A stretch of DNA of 64,000 nucleotides from Dyella_B nitratireducens (GTDB taxonomy: Bacteria > Pseudomonadota > Gammaproteobacteria > Xanthomonadales > Rhodanobacteraceae). A program made the position numbers and the translations under genes. Position 1 is the first letter of the stretch. Every line of letters begins with the position of its first letter. The notes beneath the pieces are model-generated. The model ran no database searches, was not told where the DNA came from, and was given only the letters and a program-made list of their open reading frames with translations. Where the stretch lies: NCBI RefSeq assembly GCF_049532905.1, contig NZ_CP064032.1:2170001-2234000 (forward strand). Direction: 5' to 3'. Below, piece after piece: positions 33,047 to 42,600 of the stretch.

Positions 33047-34744
33047 ATGAGCCAGGCCATCCCCCCCACGATTGGGCGCTATCGCATCGACGGCATCCTC
33101 GGCCAGGGAGCCATGTCGATCGTGTACGCCGGCTTCGATCCGGAGATCCAGCGCCAGGTCGCGATCAAATGCCTGCACGACAACTTCGCCGAAGATCCTG
33201 ACTATCGCCAGCGCTTTCTGGTGGAAGCGCGTGCCGCCGGACATCTTACGCATCCGCATATCGTCACTCTTTTCGATACGGGTGAAACGGAGGACGGGCG
33301 CCCGTACATCGCAATGGAACGCCTGTCGGGCGAAACGCTTAGTTCCCATGTGGCGACACATGGCATGCCATCCGCCTCGGCACTGCTCGAGCTGGCTACG
33401 CAACTTGCAAGCGCCCTGCACTACGCGCACTCACAAGGCGTGATCCATCACGACATCAAACCCGACAACATCATGTTGCTGGATGGCTGGCACGCGAAGA
33501 TCGCGGATTTCGGCATCGCCGAACGCGCCACGCGCACCAAGTCGTCGACGGCGATGCAGGGCAAGATCGGTGGGACGCCCACCTATATGTCGCCCGAGCG
33601 CCTGCGTGGTGAACGCGCGGATGCACGCAGCGATCTGTTCTCGCTGGGCGTGGTGCTGTTCTGGTTGGTGACCGGCCGGCTGCCATGGACGTATGCCGGC
33701 GACGTGGAGCGGTTTATACGGCAGCGGCAACGCTTGCCCGAACCGCCCATCAAGCCGCACGACCCGGGCACGCCACCGATCCTGATCGACATCATTCGCA
33801 CGTTGATGGCACCGGCGCCGGAGGCGCGTTACCAGTCCGGTGCAGAGGTTGTGGACGATCTGCGATTGGCGCGCCGCAGCTACGAGCGATCGCGGGAAGA
33901 GCTGCCCCACCCTCGCCTGCAATCACTCGGCCTGCAATGGGCGGTCACGCTGGGCGCCACCGTGGTTGCCGTGCTGCTGCTCGGCATGTTGGCCATCTAC
34001 GGCGTGCAGCATGTGGCCGTCACCGGCCTGGCGGAGGATTTCGGTGGCTCGCTGGGGCAGATGATCGCCCGCAGCGCCGCGGAAAACATCGTGATGGGCG
34101 ATCGCGCCGCCACACGCGCCTTGGTGCAGGACATGGCGCGCAACGAACAGCTCGACTACCTGGCTATTGCCGATCGCGACGGAAAAATCCTCGCCAGCAC
34201 GCAGGCCGGCGAAAACGATCAAACCTTGCCGGCGGTGACAGTCGCCACGCGGCAATGGACCAACGGCATCGAGAGCTATCACGCCCGCCTGGCCGGCACG
34301 CATGGTTTGCAGAATGCGCTCGTGTTCGACGTGCCGATCCGGTATCAGACCAAGACGGTGGGGCGTTTGCGTCTCGGCGTCAGCCAGGCGCCGTTGCACA
34401 CGGCGCAAAATACGGCGCTGGGCGTGATCGGCCTGGTGTTGCTGACCACACTGGCAGCGGTGCTGCTTACGGCTTATTGGCTGTTTCGCCGGTTGCGCGG
34501 CGCACTTGATCTGATGGTCGCGTCGTTGTTGCGGGTGGCGCGCGGGGATTACCAGCATCGCATCCGCATCGTTCGCCGCGATGAGTTGGGGCGGCTGTTT
34601 GCAGCGTTCAACCTGATGGGAGAAGCGTTGGGAACGCCGCCAGAAAAAGTTGCCGTGGTTTCCGATGTGCCCAAGCCTGAAGTGGTGCTGCACCCTACGC
34701 AGATTATCCCGGTGGCGGGGTCAGAGGAGCATCATCCCTCGTAG
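33047..34744 (+). CDS. ppkA: Transmembrane Ser/Thr protein kinase with periplasmic sensor and HAMP (PpkA/PknS-like)
   Basis: 565 residues from the ATG at 33047. The Hanks-type kinase domain is at about 11-275: Gly loop ILGQGAMSIVYAG, Lys K41 (VAIK), catalytic loop VIHHDIKPDNIML (D136; the residue before Asp is His rather than Arg), DFG at 154-156 and TPTYMSPERL. A helix at about 299-320, a Cache-like periplasmic domain (about 325-455), a second helix (about 457-480) and a HAMP segment (about 481-535) follow. Such kinases switch on T6SS through FHA proteins; two FHA proteins are encoded in this window. The TAG stop is formed by the first bases of a REP element. No PppA phosphatase gene is nearby. 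Confidence 0.88.
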   Translation: MSQAIPPTIGRYRIDGILGQGAMSIVYAGFDPEIQRQVAIKCLHDNFAEDPDYRQRFLVEARAAGHLTHPHIVTLFDTGETEDGRPYIAMERLSGETLSSHVATHGMPSASALLELATQLASALHYAHSQGVIHHDIKPDNIMLLDGWHAKIADFGIAERATRTKSSTAMQGKIGGTPTYMSPERLRGERADARSDLFSLGVVLFWLVTGRLPWTYAGDVERFIRQRQRLPEPPIKPHDPGTPPILIDIIRTLMAPAPEARYQSGAEVVDDLRLARRSYERSREELPHPRLQSLGLQWAVTLGATVVAVLLLGMLAIYGVQHVAVTGLAEDFGGSLGQMIARSAAENIVMGDRAATRALVQDMARNEQLDYLAIADRDGKILASTQAGENDQTLPAVTVATRQWTNGIESYHARLAGTHGLQNALVFDVPIRYQTKTVGRLRLGVSQAPLHTAQNTALGVIGLVLLTTLAAVLLTAYWLFRRLRGALDLMVASLLRVARGDYQHRIRIVRRDELGRLFAAFNLMGEALGTPPEKVAVVSDVPKPEVVLHPTQIIPVAGSEEHHPS

Positions 34745-34813
34745 GTTGGGGGGCAAACCCCAACATGACATGGTTACAAGCATGGCGATGCTGGGGTTTG
34801 CACCCCAGCCTAC
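34741..34813. repeat. GTAG-type REP dimer supplying both stop codons of a convergent pair
   Basis: Inverted pair of GTAGGTTGGGG/GTAGGCTGGGG arms. The left GTAG holds the TAG stop of the kinase gene (34742-34744), and the right end, read on the other strand, holds the TAG stop of the lipoprotein gene (34813-34815). Slightly diverged arms (GGGGGGC; CCCCAGCC). Confidence 0.88.
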
Positions 34814-35739
34814 TAATACTGCTGCAAGCGCTGCTTGAGCTCCAACGCCCGCGCCCGATAAACCATCGCCGGCTCATAACTCGGGTCAACCACCAGAATG
34901 CGATTCCACAAGGCAATCGCCTGATCCAGATGCTGGTCCAGATACAACACCATCGCCTCCTGATGCGAGTCCGCCACCCATATCCTGCGCAGCGCCGCAA
35001 AGTCGGGGTCGGAGGATGTCAGCTGCGGGTTTAGCGCCAATGCCTGGTCGAAGATGGTGACGGCCTTGTCCTTGTGCCCTTGCCTGTATAACGCGAGGCT
35101 CTGATTCTCCAATTGCTGTGCACGCTGTGTCGACGGCACCACCGGAGCAGGCGCTGGTTCTGCCGGAACAGCAGGCGCCGGAGCGATTGTTGCAGCAGGC
35201 TGCCCGGGCGGTGCCGTTGCCGCAGCCGAACTGCTCGCCGGCAACTTCAGCGTGGAACCCACCAGGATGCGGGCCGGATCGGTCGAACCGTTGTAGCGCG
35301 CCAGCGCCAGAAACATATTGGGGTCGCCAAGGTATTTGGCGGCCAGCGTGCTATACGACTCGCCCGGCTGTACCACGTGCGCCGTGGATGCTTCGCCCAA
35401 GACTTTCTGCGGGTCTTCCGTCAATTGCCGCAGGAAAGACTGCGCTGCGCGATCGCCGGGGTGATCCTGCAGATAGCGCCGCAGCTCCTTCTCACCTTCC
35501 GCATAACGACCATTCTGAAGGTCATGATTGACGATGGCCGACAGCGACAACCTCGGCGCTTCCGCTCCGTTGGAGACGCTCTCCTCTGGCGCGGACACGG
35601 GCGCTGGTGCGGCAGATGTAGCGGCCGTCTTCGGCTTGATACTTACCTTTGCGCAGCCGCTGGCCAGCACGGCTATCAGCAAGATAGCGACCAATAACCC
35701 GGAGCGTAGCGATGTCCAGCGAGCTTCCATATGCATCAT
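34813..35739 (-). CDS. LysM and TPR lipoprotein
   Basis: 308 residues. A lipoprotein signal with lipobox LASGC (Cys about residue 29) is followed by a Pro/Ala-rich stretch and a helical segment. A LysM domain at about 118-167 (HVVQPGESYSTLAAKYLGDPNMFLALARYNG) binds peptidoglycan. A second Pro/Ala linker leads to TPR-like helices (about 205-300). It should sit in the periplasm on the outer membrane and bind cell wall. It is convergent with the kinase and shares a REP element with it. As no TssJ lipoprotein is found, this protein is one candidate for an envelope anchor, but that is only an idea. Confidence 0.82.
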   Translation of the reverse strand: MMHMEARWTSLRSGLLVAILLIAVLASGCAKVSIKPKTAATSAAPAPVSAPEESVSNGAEAPRLSLSAIVNHDLQNGRYAEGEKELRRYLQDHPGDRAAQSFLRQLTEDPQKVLGEASTAHVVQPGESYSTLAAKYLGDPNMFLALARYNGSTDPARILVGSTLKLPASSSAAATAPPGQPAATIAPAPAVPAEPAPAPVVPSTQRAQQLENQSLALYRQGHKDKAVTIFDQALALNPQLTSSDPDFAALRRIWVADSHQEAMVLYLDQHLDQAIALWNRILVVDPSYEPAMVYRARALELKQRLQQY

Positions 35740-36282
35740 CTACCTTACGCCACCCCTGATCAGACGCTGATTTCTTGTGCCTTGTCGCAACCAGCGACTC
35801 GGGCCGACACGTTAAGCCACTCGCCAAGCTCATGCAAACCTGGTCTGCGATTAGATCAGGCATTGTGAAGATGGTGAGAAGACGCTATCGGCAACCATGG
35901 CAGGGACTTGATGGCCGGAAGCATCATTCGCCGCAAAGTAAGTAGGTTGGGGTGCAAACCCCAACATCACCATCTCGACCAGATCGCGATGTTGGGGTTT
36001 GCACCCCAACCTACGTGCGACTCAGCTGTCACCAACGACACGCACATGCTTCGCGCAGACAGGTGCCATGTCACATCACTGCGCACTGTCCCTATCTGAC
36101 AGCAACTTTGTCCTTTCCTGCGATGGGCACTGCGCGCGCAAATCCGGATCATTTCATCAGCACCATTCGCACACGGACGGATGGTTCCGACAACTCACAA
36201 GGATGATGCAAACGCAGTCGGCACTTCTTCGATGCAATTTTCCGGAGCCTCGCGCAGGTTCCATACCGTACAGGGGCGGTCC
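35740..36282. other. Intergenic region ahead of the pilin operon
   Basis: 543 bases with no convincing gene. It holds a REP dimer (35942-36014) and must contain promoters both for the lipoprotein gene (minus) and for the minor pilin operon (plus). No promoter could be fixed with confidence. Confidence 0.5.
35942..36014. repeat. GTAG-type REP dimer
   Basis: Perfect inverted arms GTAGGTTGGGGTGCAAAC... around a spacer containing CACCATCTCGACCAGATC. The only full dimer here that lies far (over 200 bases) from any gene end. Confidence 0.9.
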
Positions 36283-36747
36283 ATGGGCACATTACGCAGG
36301 CGCTGCGGATATGCGGCTGGTTTTACGTTGATCGAGTTGATGATCGTGGTGGGGATCATCGCGATTCTCGCGGCGATCGCGTTGCCGATTTACAGCAACT
36401 ACATCATTCGCGGCAAGCTGACCGATGCGCAGAACGGCTTGAGTGCAACGCGCGTGCTAATGGAACAGTACTATCAGGACAACCGCCAGTACGCGAGCGC
36501 CGGCAATTCGGCGAACTGTGGTGCCGCGATGCCGACGTCCAATTACTTCACCTATACCTGTGCGCTCACCACGCTAAGCAGCGGCGATCCCGGATACACC
36601 GTCACGGCCAGCGGCAACGCCTCGGCCAACCTCGCCAACTTCAGCTTCACCATCGATCAGAGCAATAACCGCGGCACCTCCAACGCCAATGGCTGGTACA
36701 CCGTGCCCGCAAGTTGCTGGGTCACCAACAAGGGAGTCTGCCAGTGA
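36283..36747 (+). CDS. pilE: Type IV pilin PilE-like minor pilin
   Basis: 154 residues from the ATG at 36283. The prepilin leader ends in G, followed by FTLIELMIVVGIIAILAAIA: a class IVa signal with Glu at +5, cleaved by PilD. The body has a C-terminal Cys pair (ASCWVTNKGVCQ) that would close the D-loop. In Pseudomonas pilE lies at the end of the minor pilin operon; here it is first. It overlaps the next gene (GTGA). Confidence 0.9.
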   Translation: MGTLRRRCGYAAGFTLIELMIVVGIIAILAAIALPIYSNYIIRGKLTDAQNGLSATRVLMEQYYQDNRQYASAGNSANCGAAMPTSNYFTYTCALTTLSSGDPGYTVTASGNASANLANFSFTIDQSNNRGTSNANGWYTVPASCWVTNKGVCQ

Positions 36748-37367
36748 CCGCGGCTGGCCAGCGCGGCGTGAGCCTGATCGAGATGATGGTCGCCGTGACC
36801 ATCCTCGCCATTCTCGTTCTGCTCGGCATTCCCAGCTATCAGCAATGGACGATGAACACGCGCATCCGGACGGTGACCGAGTCAATCCAGAACGGTCTTC
36901 GCCTGGCGCGCAACGAAGCCTCGCAGCAAGGGCGCTACGTACGCTTTCAGTTGAACTCCGCCACCAGCTGGCAGGTGTGCCAGTTGCCGGCCAGCACGGT
37001 CAGTGCTTTGGCAGCGACGGATTGCAGTACTGCCACCAACACCATCCAAAGCTGGAATTCGCCCAGCGCAAATACGGTGCAGGTAGGCACTACCACGGCA
37101 ACCAGCAAGGTAGCCGCAAGCACGTCCACCTCCAGCGCTTACAGCAGCATCGTCAGCGGCGGCGTTCCTGCCGGTGTCACCTTCGACGCACTCGGGCGCC
37201 CTACTGCCTACGGCAGCACATCGGTGCTGCGCATCGATGCCACTGCCGCCGCGACATCGCTGCAGTCGAGCAGTCGACGTCTCGTTACCACGATCTCACC
37301 GGGTGGCATGGTGAACATGTGCGATCCCGCTTTCACATTGAGCAAAAACGTCATGGGGTGTCCATGA
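36744..37367 (+). CDS. fimT: FimT/GspH-family minor pseudopilin (FimU-like)
   Basis: 207 residues from a GTG at 36744, with AGGGAG eight bases ahead. The prepilin signal RGVSLIEMMVAVTILAIL is followed by the GspH-type motif NTRIRTVTESIQNGLRLARNEA. Minor pilins of this type prime pilus assembly. It overlaps both neighbours by four bases (GTGA upstream, ATGA downstream). Confidence 0.9.
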   Translation: MTAAGQRGVSLIEMMVAVTILAILVLLGIPSYQQWTMNTRIRTVTESIQNGLRLARNEASQQGRYVRFQLNSATSWQVCQLPASTVSALAATDCSTATNTIQSWNSPSANTVQVGTTTATSKVAASTSTSSAYSSIVSGGVPAGVTFDALGRPTAYGSTSVLRIDATAAATSLQSSSRRLVTTISPGGMVNMCDPAFTLSKNVMGCP

Positions 37368-37888
37368 AGAACATGCACACAAAGGGTAGGCACATGAAGG
37401 GCAGGTACCGTTCGATGCGCCCGATCGGCCATGCCCCGCTGCAGCGAGGCATCGTGCTGATCGACGCCCTGATCGCCATTCTGATCTTCTCGATCGGCAT
37501 TCTCGGCATGGTCGCGCTGCAAGGCTCGGCGGTCGAGATGACCAGCGCCTCCAACAATCGCATCAATGCAGCGATGCTGGCCGATCACGTGATTGCACAG
37601 ATGTGGGCATCCGATCTGTCCGCGCTATCGACCAATTTCCAAGGCAGCGCCGGCAGTGGCGGCACCGGTTATACCAACTGGCTCGACGATCTGGATTGCA
37701 CGGCGCAAGGGCATGTCTACAACTGCCTGCCCGGCGTGAAAGCCAACCCGCCGAGCATCAACATCGTGCCGCAATCCATCTCCAGCTCCGGCAATACCGA
37801 ATACCAGGTGACGGTGACTGTCTTCTGGCAAGCCCCCACCGACAACAGCGTGCACAAGTATGTATCCGTTACCGCCATCGGTACCTGA
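37364..37888 (+). CDS. pilV: Minor pilin PilV
   Basis: 174 residues, ATG at 37364 overlapping the fimT stop. The prepilin signal is RGIVLIDALIAILIFSIGIL, with Asp rather than Glu at the +5 position, as often seen in PilV. LQGSAVEMTSASNNRINAAMLADHVIAQMWA is the conserved PilV helix (landmark). PilV with PilW and PilX forms the pilus tip complex. PilW begins seven bases later. Confidence 0.9.
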   Translation: MKNMHTKGRHMKGRYRSMRPIGHAPLQRGIVLIDALIAILIFSIGILGMVALQGSAVEMTSASNNRINAAMLADHVIAQMWASDLSALSTNFQGSAGSGGTGYTNWLDDLDCTAQGHVYNCLPGVKANPPSINIVPQSISSSGNTEYQVTVTVFWQAPTDNSVHKYVSVTAIGT

Positions 37889-37895
37889 GCAAACC

Positions 37896-39017
37896 ATGCC
37901 ATCCATGGCGCGCCCGCGTGGTTTCTCATTGATTGAGCTGCTGGTGGGCATGGTGGTCAGCATGATCTGCATGCTGGCCATCATGGCGGCGTTTGCCGTG
38001 TATGAGGGCAAGAAGCGCAGCACCACCACCGGTAACGACGCACAGCAGAACGGCAGCTATGCACTGTATGCGTTGGAACGCCAGCTGCGCACGGCGGGCT
38101 CAAGCATTGTGCAGGGTTACAACCATGGTTTATGGGGCTGTCCCGTGACGGCCTACACCAACGGCACACAAACCTTGCCGGCCGCTTCCCTGCCCTCGCC
38201 ATTCACGTCGTCAAGCTGGCCGCTCACTACGCGCCTGGTGCCGGTACTCATCGCCTACGGTGGGAGCACCGGACCGGACGTGATCGGTGTAGTTGGCGGC
38301 AATTCCGCGCTGCAAGTGTTCAACATCAATGTGAGCAGCACGCCATCCGCCAGCAGCGTGGTCGTAGGCAACGCGCTAGGCATTCTTACGGGTGATTACC
38401 TGGTTGGCACACTGTCCAATGGCACCTGCGCCATGGCGCACATCACCGCCAGCAGCAGCGGTACGGCGACGCAGGTATCCAGCACCACTCTTGCGCTGGA
38501 TACGACGAATAGCCCCACCACCGGCTTGCAAACCGCCACCAATGTGTTCGACGTCGGTCCCTCGCCCGCCTTGACGTTGTATGGCATCGACGCGTCCACC
38601 AACTCGCTGGTGTCGTGGGATCTGCTGCAGCGGAAAGTCAACAACCAGACCGCTACGGTCACGCCGATTGCCGATGGCATCGTGATGATGAAAGCGTTGT
38701 ACGGCATCCAGACCAGCAGTTCGAGCAGCCTCACCTGGGTGCAGCCGACCGGCAGCTGGGCGATCGGCACGCTTACGGCGGGAACGTCCGCCGCAGCCAC
38801 GGCGATGGGACAGATCAAGGCAATTCGCGTGGCGATCGTGGCGCAAAGCCGTCTGCCGGAACGCTCGACCGATTATACCGGCAACACGTCGCTCACCTTG
38901 TTCAAGGACCTGGACTCGTCTGTGCGATACACGATTACCACGAGCACGCAGTTTCGCTACCAGGTGTACGAAACCACCATCCCGGTGCGCAACGCCATGG
39001 TTTCCCAGTTCTACTAG
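37896..39017 (+). CDS. pilW: Minor pilin PilW
   Basis: 373 residues from ATG 37896. The prepilin signal RGFSLIELLVGMVVSMICML is followed by QNGSYALYALERQLRTAGSS, typical of PilW. The large beta-rich C-terminal domain is in the usual size range. It is co-transcribed with pilV and pilX and takes part in priming pilus assembly and presenting PilY1. Confidence 0.9.
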   Translation: MPSMARPRGFSLIELLVGMVVSMICMLAIMAAFAVYEGKKRSTTTGNDAQQNGSYALYALERQLRTAGSSIVQGYNHGLWGCPVTAYTNGTQTLPAASLPSPFTSSSWPLTTRLVPVLIAYGGSTGPDVIGVVGGNSALQVFNINVSSTPSASSVVVGNALGILTGDYLVGTLSNGTCAMAHITASSSGTATQVSSTTLALDTTNSPTTGLQTATNVFDVGPSPALTLYGIDASTNSLVSWDLLQRKVNNQTATVTPIADGIVMMKALYGIQTSSSSSLTWVQPTGSWAIGTLTAGTSAAATAMGQIKAIRVAIVAQSRLPERSTDYTGNTSLTLFKDLDSSVRYTITTSTQFRYQVYETTIPVRNAMVSQFY

Positions 39018-39028
39018 GCCGACGCGAT

Positions 39029-39595
39029 ATGAATGCTCACTTCCGGCAGCAAGGCATGATTTCCACTCTGATGGCCGTGATCGTGCTGGTCGTATCGCTG
39101 TTGGCAGCGATGGCGCTGATGCGTTCGGTGGATACCAGCAACAGCATCGCTACCACGCTTACCTTCCGTCAAAGTGCGTTACAGGAAGCTGAGCGCGCCT
39201 ACGTGAATGCGCAACAGAACATCACGTTCAGCCAACCCACCAGCAACAATGACAACGCCAGTCTTGGCTATTACGCGGAACCGCAACCGGCTACGACGCG
39301 CTCTGCAGGCGACATACCGGACATCCTGGTGAACAAGACGTCGGGCTACGCCTCGGTGTCGAGCACAAACGGCAACACCATCTCTTATGTGGTGGAGCGG
39401 CTTTGCCCCAGTGCTGGTGTTGCCAGCGCCTCCACCTGCATCGTGCCGGGAGCGACGGTCACCAGCGGCAGCATGTCCAACCAGAGCTCGGATGGCAACA
39501 CCTTCAATACCTCCCCCAATGCGGCATTCCGCCTGACAGTGCGCGTGGACGGCCCCAAAGGCACCACCGCATACGTGCAAACCATCCTGCGCTAG
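39029..39595 (+). CDS. pilX: Minor pilin PilX
   Basis: 188 residues from ATG 39029. The N-terminus (RQQGMISTLMAVIVLVVSLL) has the PilX form, with the glycine before M and no Glu at +5. ALQEAERAYVNAQQN matches the PilX helix. It lies 11 bases after pilW and 51 before pilY1. Confidence 0.85.
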   Translation: MNAHFRQQGMISTLMAVIVLVVSLLAAMALMRSVDTSNSIATTLTFRQSALQEAERAYVNAQQNITFSQPTSNNDNASLGYYAEPQPATTRSAGDIPDILVNKTSGYASVSSTNGNTISYVVERLCPSAGVASASTCIVPGATVTSGSMSNQSSDGNTFNTSPNAAFRLTVRVDGPKGTTAYVQTILR

Positions 39596-39646
39596 GCGTC
39601 GCCAACGCAGCCCGCCTACTGCTCAACCTTCAACTCGAAAACGGCC

Positions 39647-42600
39647 ATGCTCAAGTCCCTTCGCTACGCTCGTCTCCATTGCAGGTTGCTGGCATGCATC
39701 ACGGCACTGACCCTGAGTGCAGGCGTGTCTGCCGCCACCACGCTCGCCGATACGCCGGTGTATAGCACCTCCAACGTGCCGGCCAACCTGATGTTGTCGC
39801 TATCGGTGGAATACCCCACCGGCACGGTGGGCGCGTATACGGATAGCAGTGGCTATTCGGCCAGCACTACCTACCTTGGCTATTTCGATTCGGCCAAGTG
39901 TTATGACTACAACAACAACACCGGCGCAGGCTATTTCGTACCGGTGAACAGCACAGGTCCCGTCTGCAGCGGCCATTGGAGCGGCAACATGCTCAACTGG
40001 GCGCTGATGACGTCGCTGGATGAGTTCCGCCAAGCTCTCACTGGCGGCAATCGCTCCGTCGACAACGCGACGACGACGGTGCTTAAACGTTCCAACTTGA
40101 ACGCAGCGCAAAGTACTCTGAAGAATTTTCCGGACAAGACGATCGGTGCGTCCGTGAATGGTTCGACCGCGAACGTTTCGCCCTCCACTGTGATCGGCGA
40201 TAGCAACTATTCATCGCTTTCCACGGTGTATCTGCGCTCGTATGCACAAGGCTCAACCTTCGTCATTTCGAACAACAGCGCGTTCAGCAACTCAGGCGTC
40301 ACCGGCAACGTCAACAATGTCGCCACCACCTACAACGCACAGGTGCAGGTGTGCGTCGCTGGCATGCTGGAGAGCAATTGCAATTCGGCGCATAACACCA
40401 CCGATTACATCGGCGCAGGCGTCTACAATAAGCCCGACGGCTTGATCCAGCAGAATTTCACCAAGATCCGCGTCGGTGCCGCCGGCTACGGGTTTCTGTT
40501 CGGCAATGCGAGCCCCAACGGCGTGGTGCGCGCCTTGCTGCACGACAACGGCCCCACGGCGTACAACGGCTACGGTGCCCGCACCAGCAACAAATATGCA
40601 GAATGGGATCCAAGCAGCGGTATCTTCTATCAGAACCCCGATGCTGCCGATAAGACCTACGCCACCGCGCCAGGCAATATCGCCTTCACCGACAGCGGCG
40701 CCATCAACTACCTCAACAAATTCGGCTACAACGGCAACTACGAGCAATACGACACCGTCGGCGACCTGTACTGGTCGACACTCGCCTACTACATGCAGGT
40801 GCCGCTCGATTCGAGCTACACCAATGGCCTTTCGCAGAGCAACAGCACCGACCCCACTTTCCCGGTGTTCACGGGCACGCCGGCCAAGTCATCGAATAAT
40901 CCCACGGTCAACGACCCGATTCAGTACACCTGCCAGAACAACGCCATCGTCACCATCGGCGACGCGCATACCTGGCTGGACTCAGCGGTGCCCAGTTCGG
41001 GGCCGGGCACTGGCCTCACGCCGCTGACAGCAGGTGGCACGGTCGGCACTGCGCTGGACGCTTCCAACTACGTCACCAAGCTCGGCAATCTACCGCTCAT
41101 CGAAGCACAGGGCACCACCGCCGCTTCGCAGACGATGGCGCAATACCTGGGCGTGGCGTCACTGGGTGGGGCCTATGAAATCGGCAGCCCCGAATACGCG
41201 ACCTACAACATGGCCGGTCTGGCCTACTACGCGCACATCAATGACATTCGCGCTGACGTCGCCGGCAACCAGAAGGTCACTACCTATGTCGTCGACGTGC
41301 TTGAACCCGGCACTTACGACGGCAGCGCCAGTCACCCGACTTACAACCCGAGCAATCTGAGCAAGGGCGCCGGCCCGAACATGTACTGGCTGGCCGCGAA
41401 ATATGGCGGCTTCAACGACGTCAACGGTAATGGTGTGCCGGCCAACATCCTGACCTGGCATACCAACAACACCACGGCAGCGGCCAAGAATCTGCGTCCG
41501 GACAATTATTTTCCGGGCAACCAGGCCGGCCTGATCCAGAGCGGCCTGCAGCAGATCTTCAACAACATTGCATCCACGTCCTCGCAAACCGGCTCGGGCC
41601 TGACGATCAACACCAGCCGCGCGCTGACCAGCGTCACGGCAAACACTGCGCCTTACTACGCACCAGCAGCGGGTTTTCCGGCTTACACCACGCAATACAC
41701 GCCTGTTACATGGACGGGCGACGTCACCGGCATGGTGGCCACTACGGCCAGCGACGGCACCATCAGTGCCGTCAGCGGTACATCGCCTTGGCACGCGCAG
41801 TTGCAGTTGGACACGCTCACCCAGGCTACGTCCAGTTCCTCGTCCACCAACATCGTGGGCTGGAACACCGGTCGGCGCATCATCACGTGGAACGGCAGCA
41901 AGGGTGTTCCGTTCCGCTACACCAATTTGTCGTCCTCCGAGCAGTCGGCAGTGGATGCCACCAGTGCCGGCTCGGATTTCGTCAGTTATCTGCGCGGCGA
42001 CAAGAGCAATGAAGGCACGGAGTTCCGAGCACGTGCGCATATCCTCGGCGACATCGTCAATTCGGCAGCCGTGCTGGTGCAGGGTGCGCTGTCAACTTCT
42101 TATACGGAATCGCACAATCCTGGCTACACCACCTTCACGTCCAACGTTGCCAGCCGCATGCCGGTGGTCTACGTGGGTGCGAACGACGGCATGCTGCATG
42201 CGTTCGAAGCAGATTTCCAGGGCGCCACCAGCTCCAACGCCGTAACCGGTGGTGGCAGCGAATTGTTTGCCTACATTCCCAGCATGTTGTTCAACGGGCC
42301 CAACAACACGCCGCTGGTGGATGGCCTGCCCGCGTTGGGCAATCTCAATGGTGTATCGAGCAATAACTTTGCGCATCACTTCTATGTCGATGCCACGCCG
42401 CAGGTAGCCGATGCAGACTTCACCTATACCAGCAACGGCGCGAGCAATCCGACTTCCACTGCATCCACGTCGGCTTGGCACACGGTCCTGGCGGGAGGCC
42501 TGGGCAAAGGCGGCAAGGGCATCTATGCGCTCGACATCACCAGCGTGCCTGCCGTCGTCGACACCACCAGCAGCACGAAAGTGGAAAAGTCACAGGCCAG

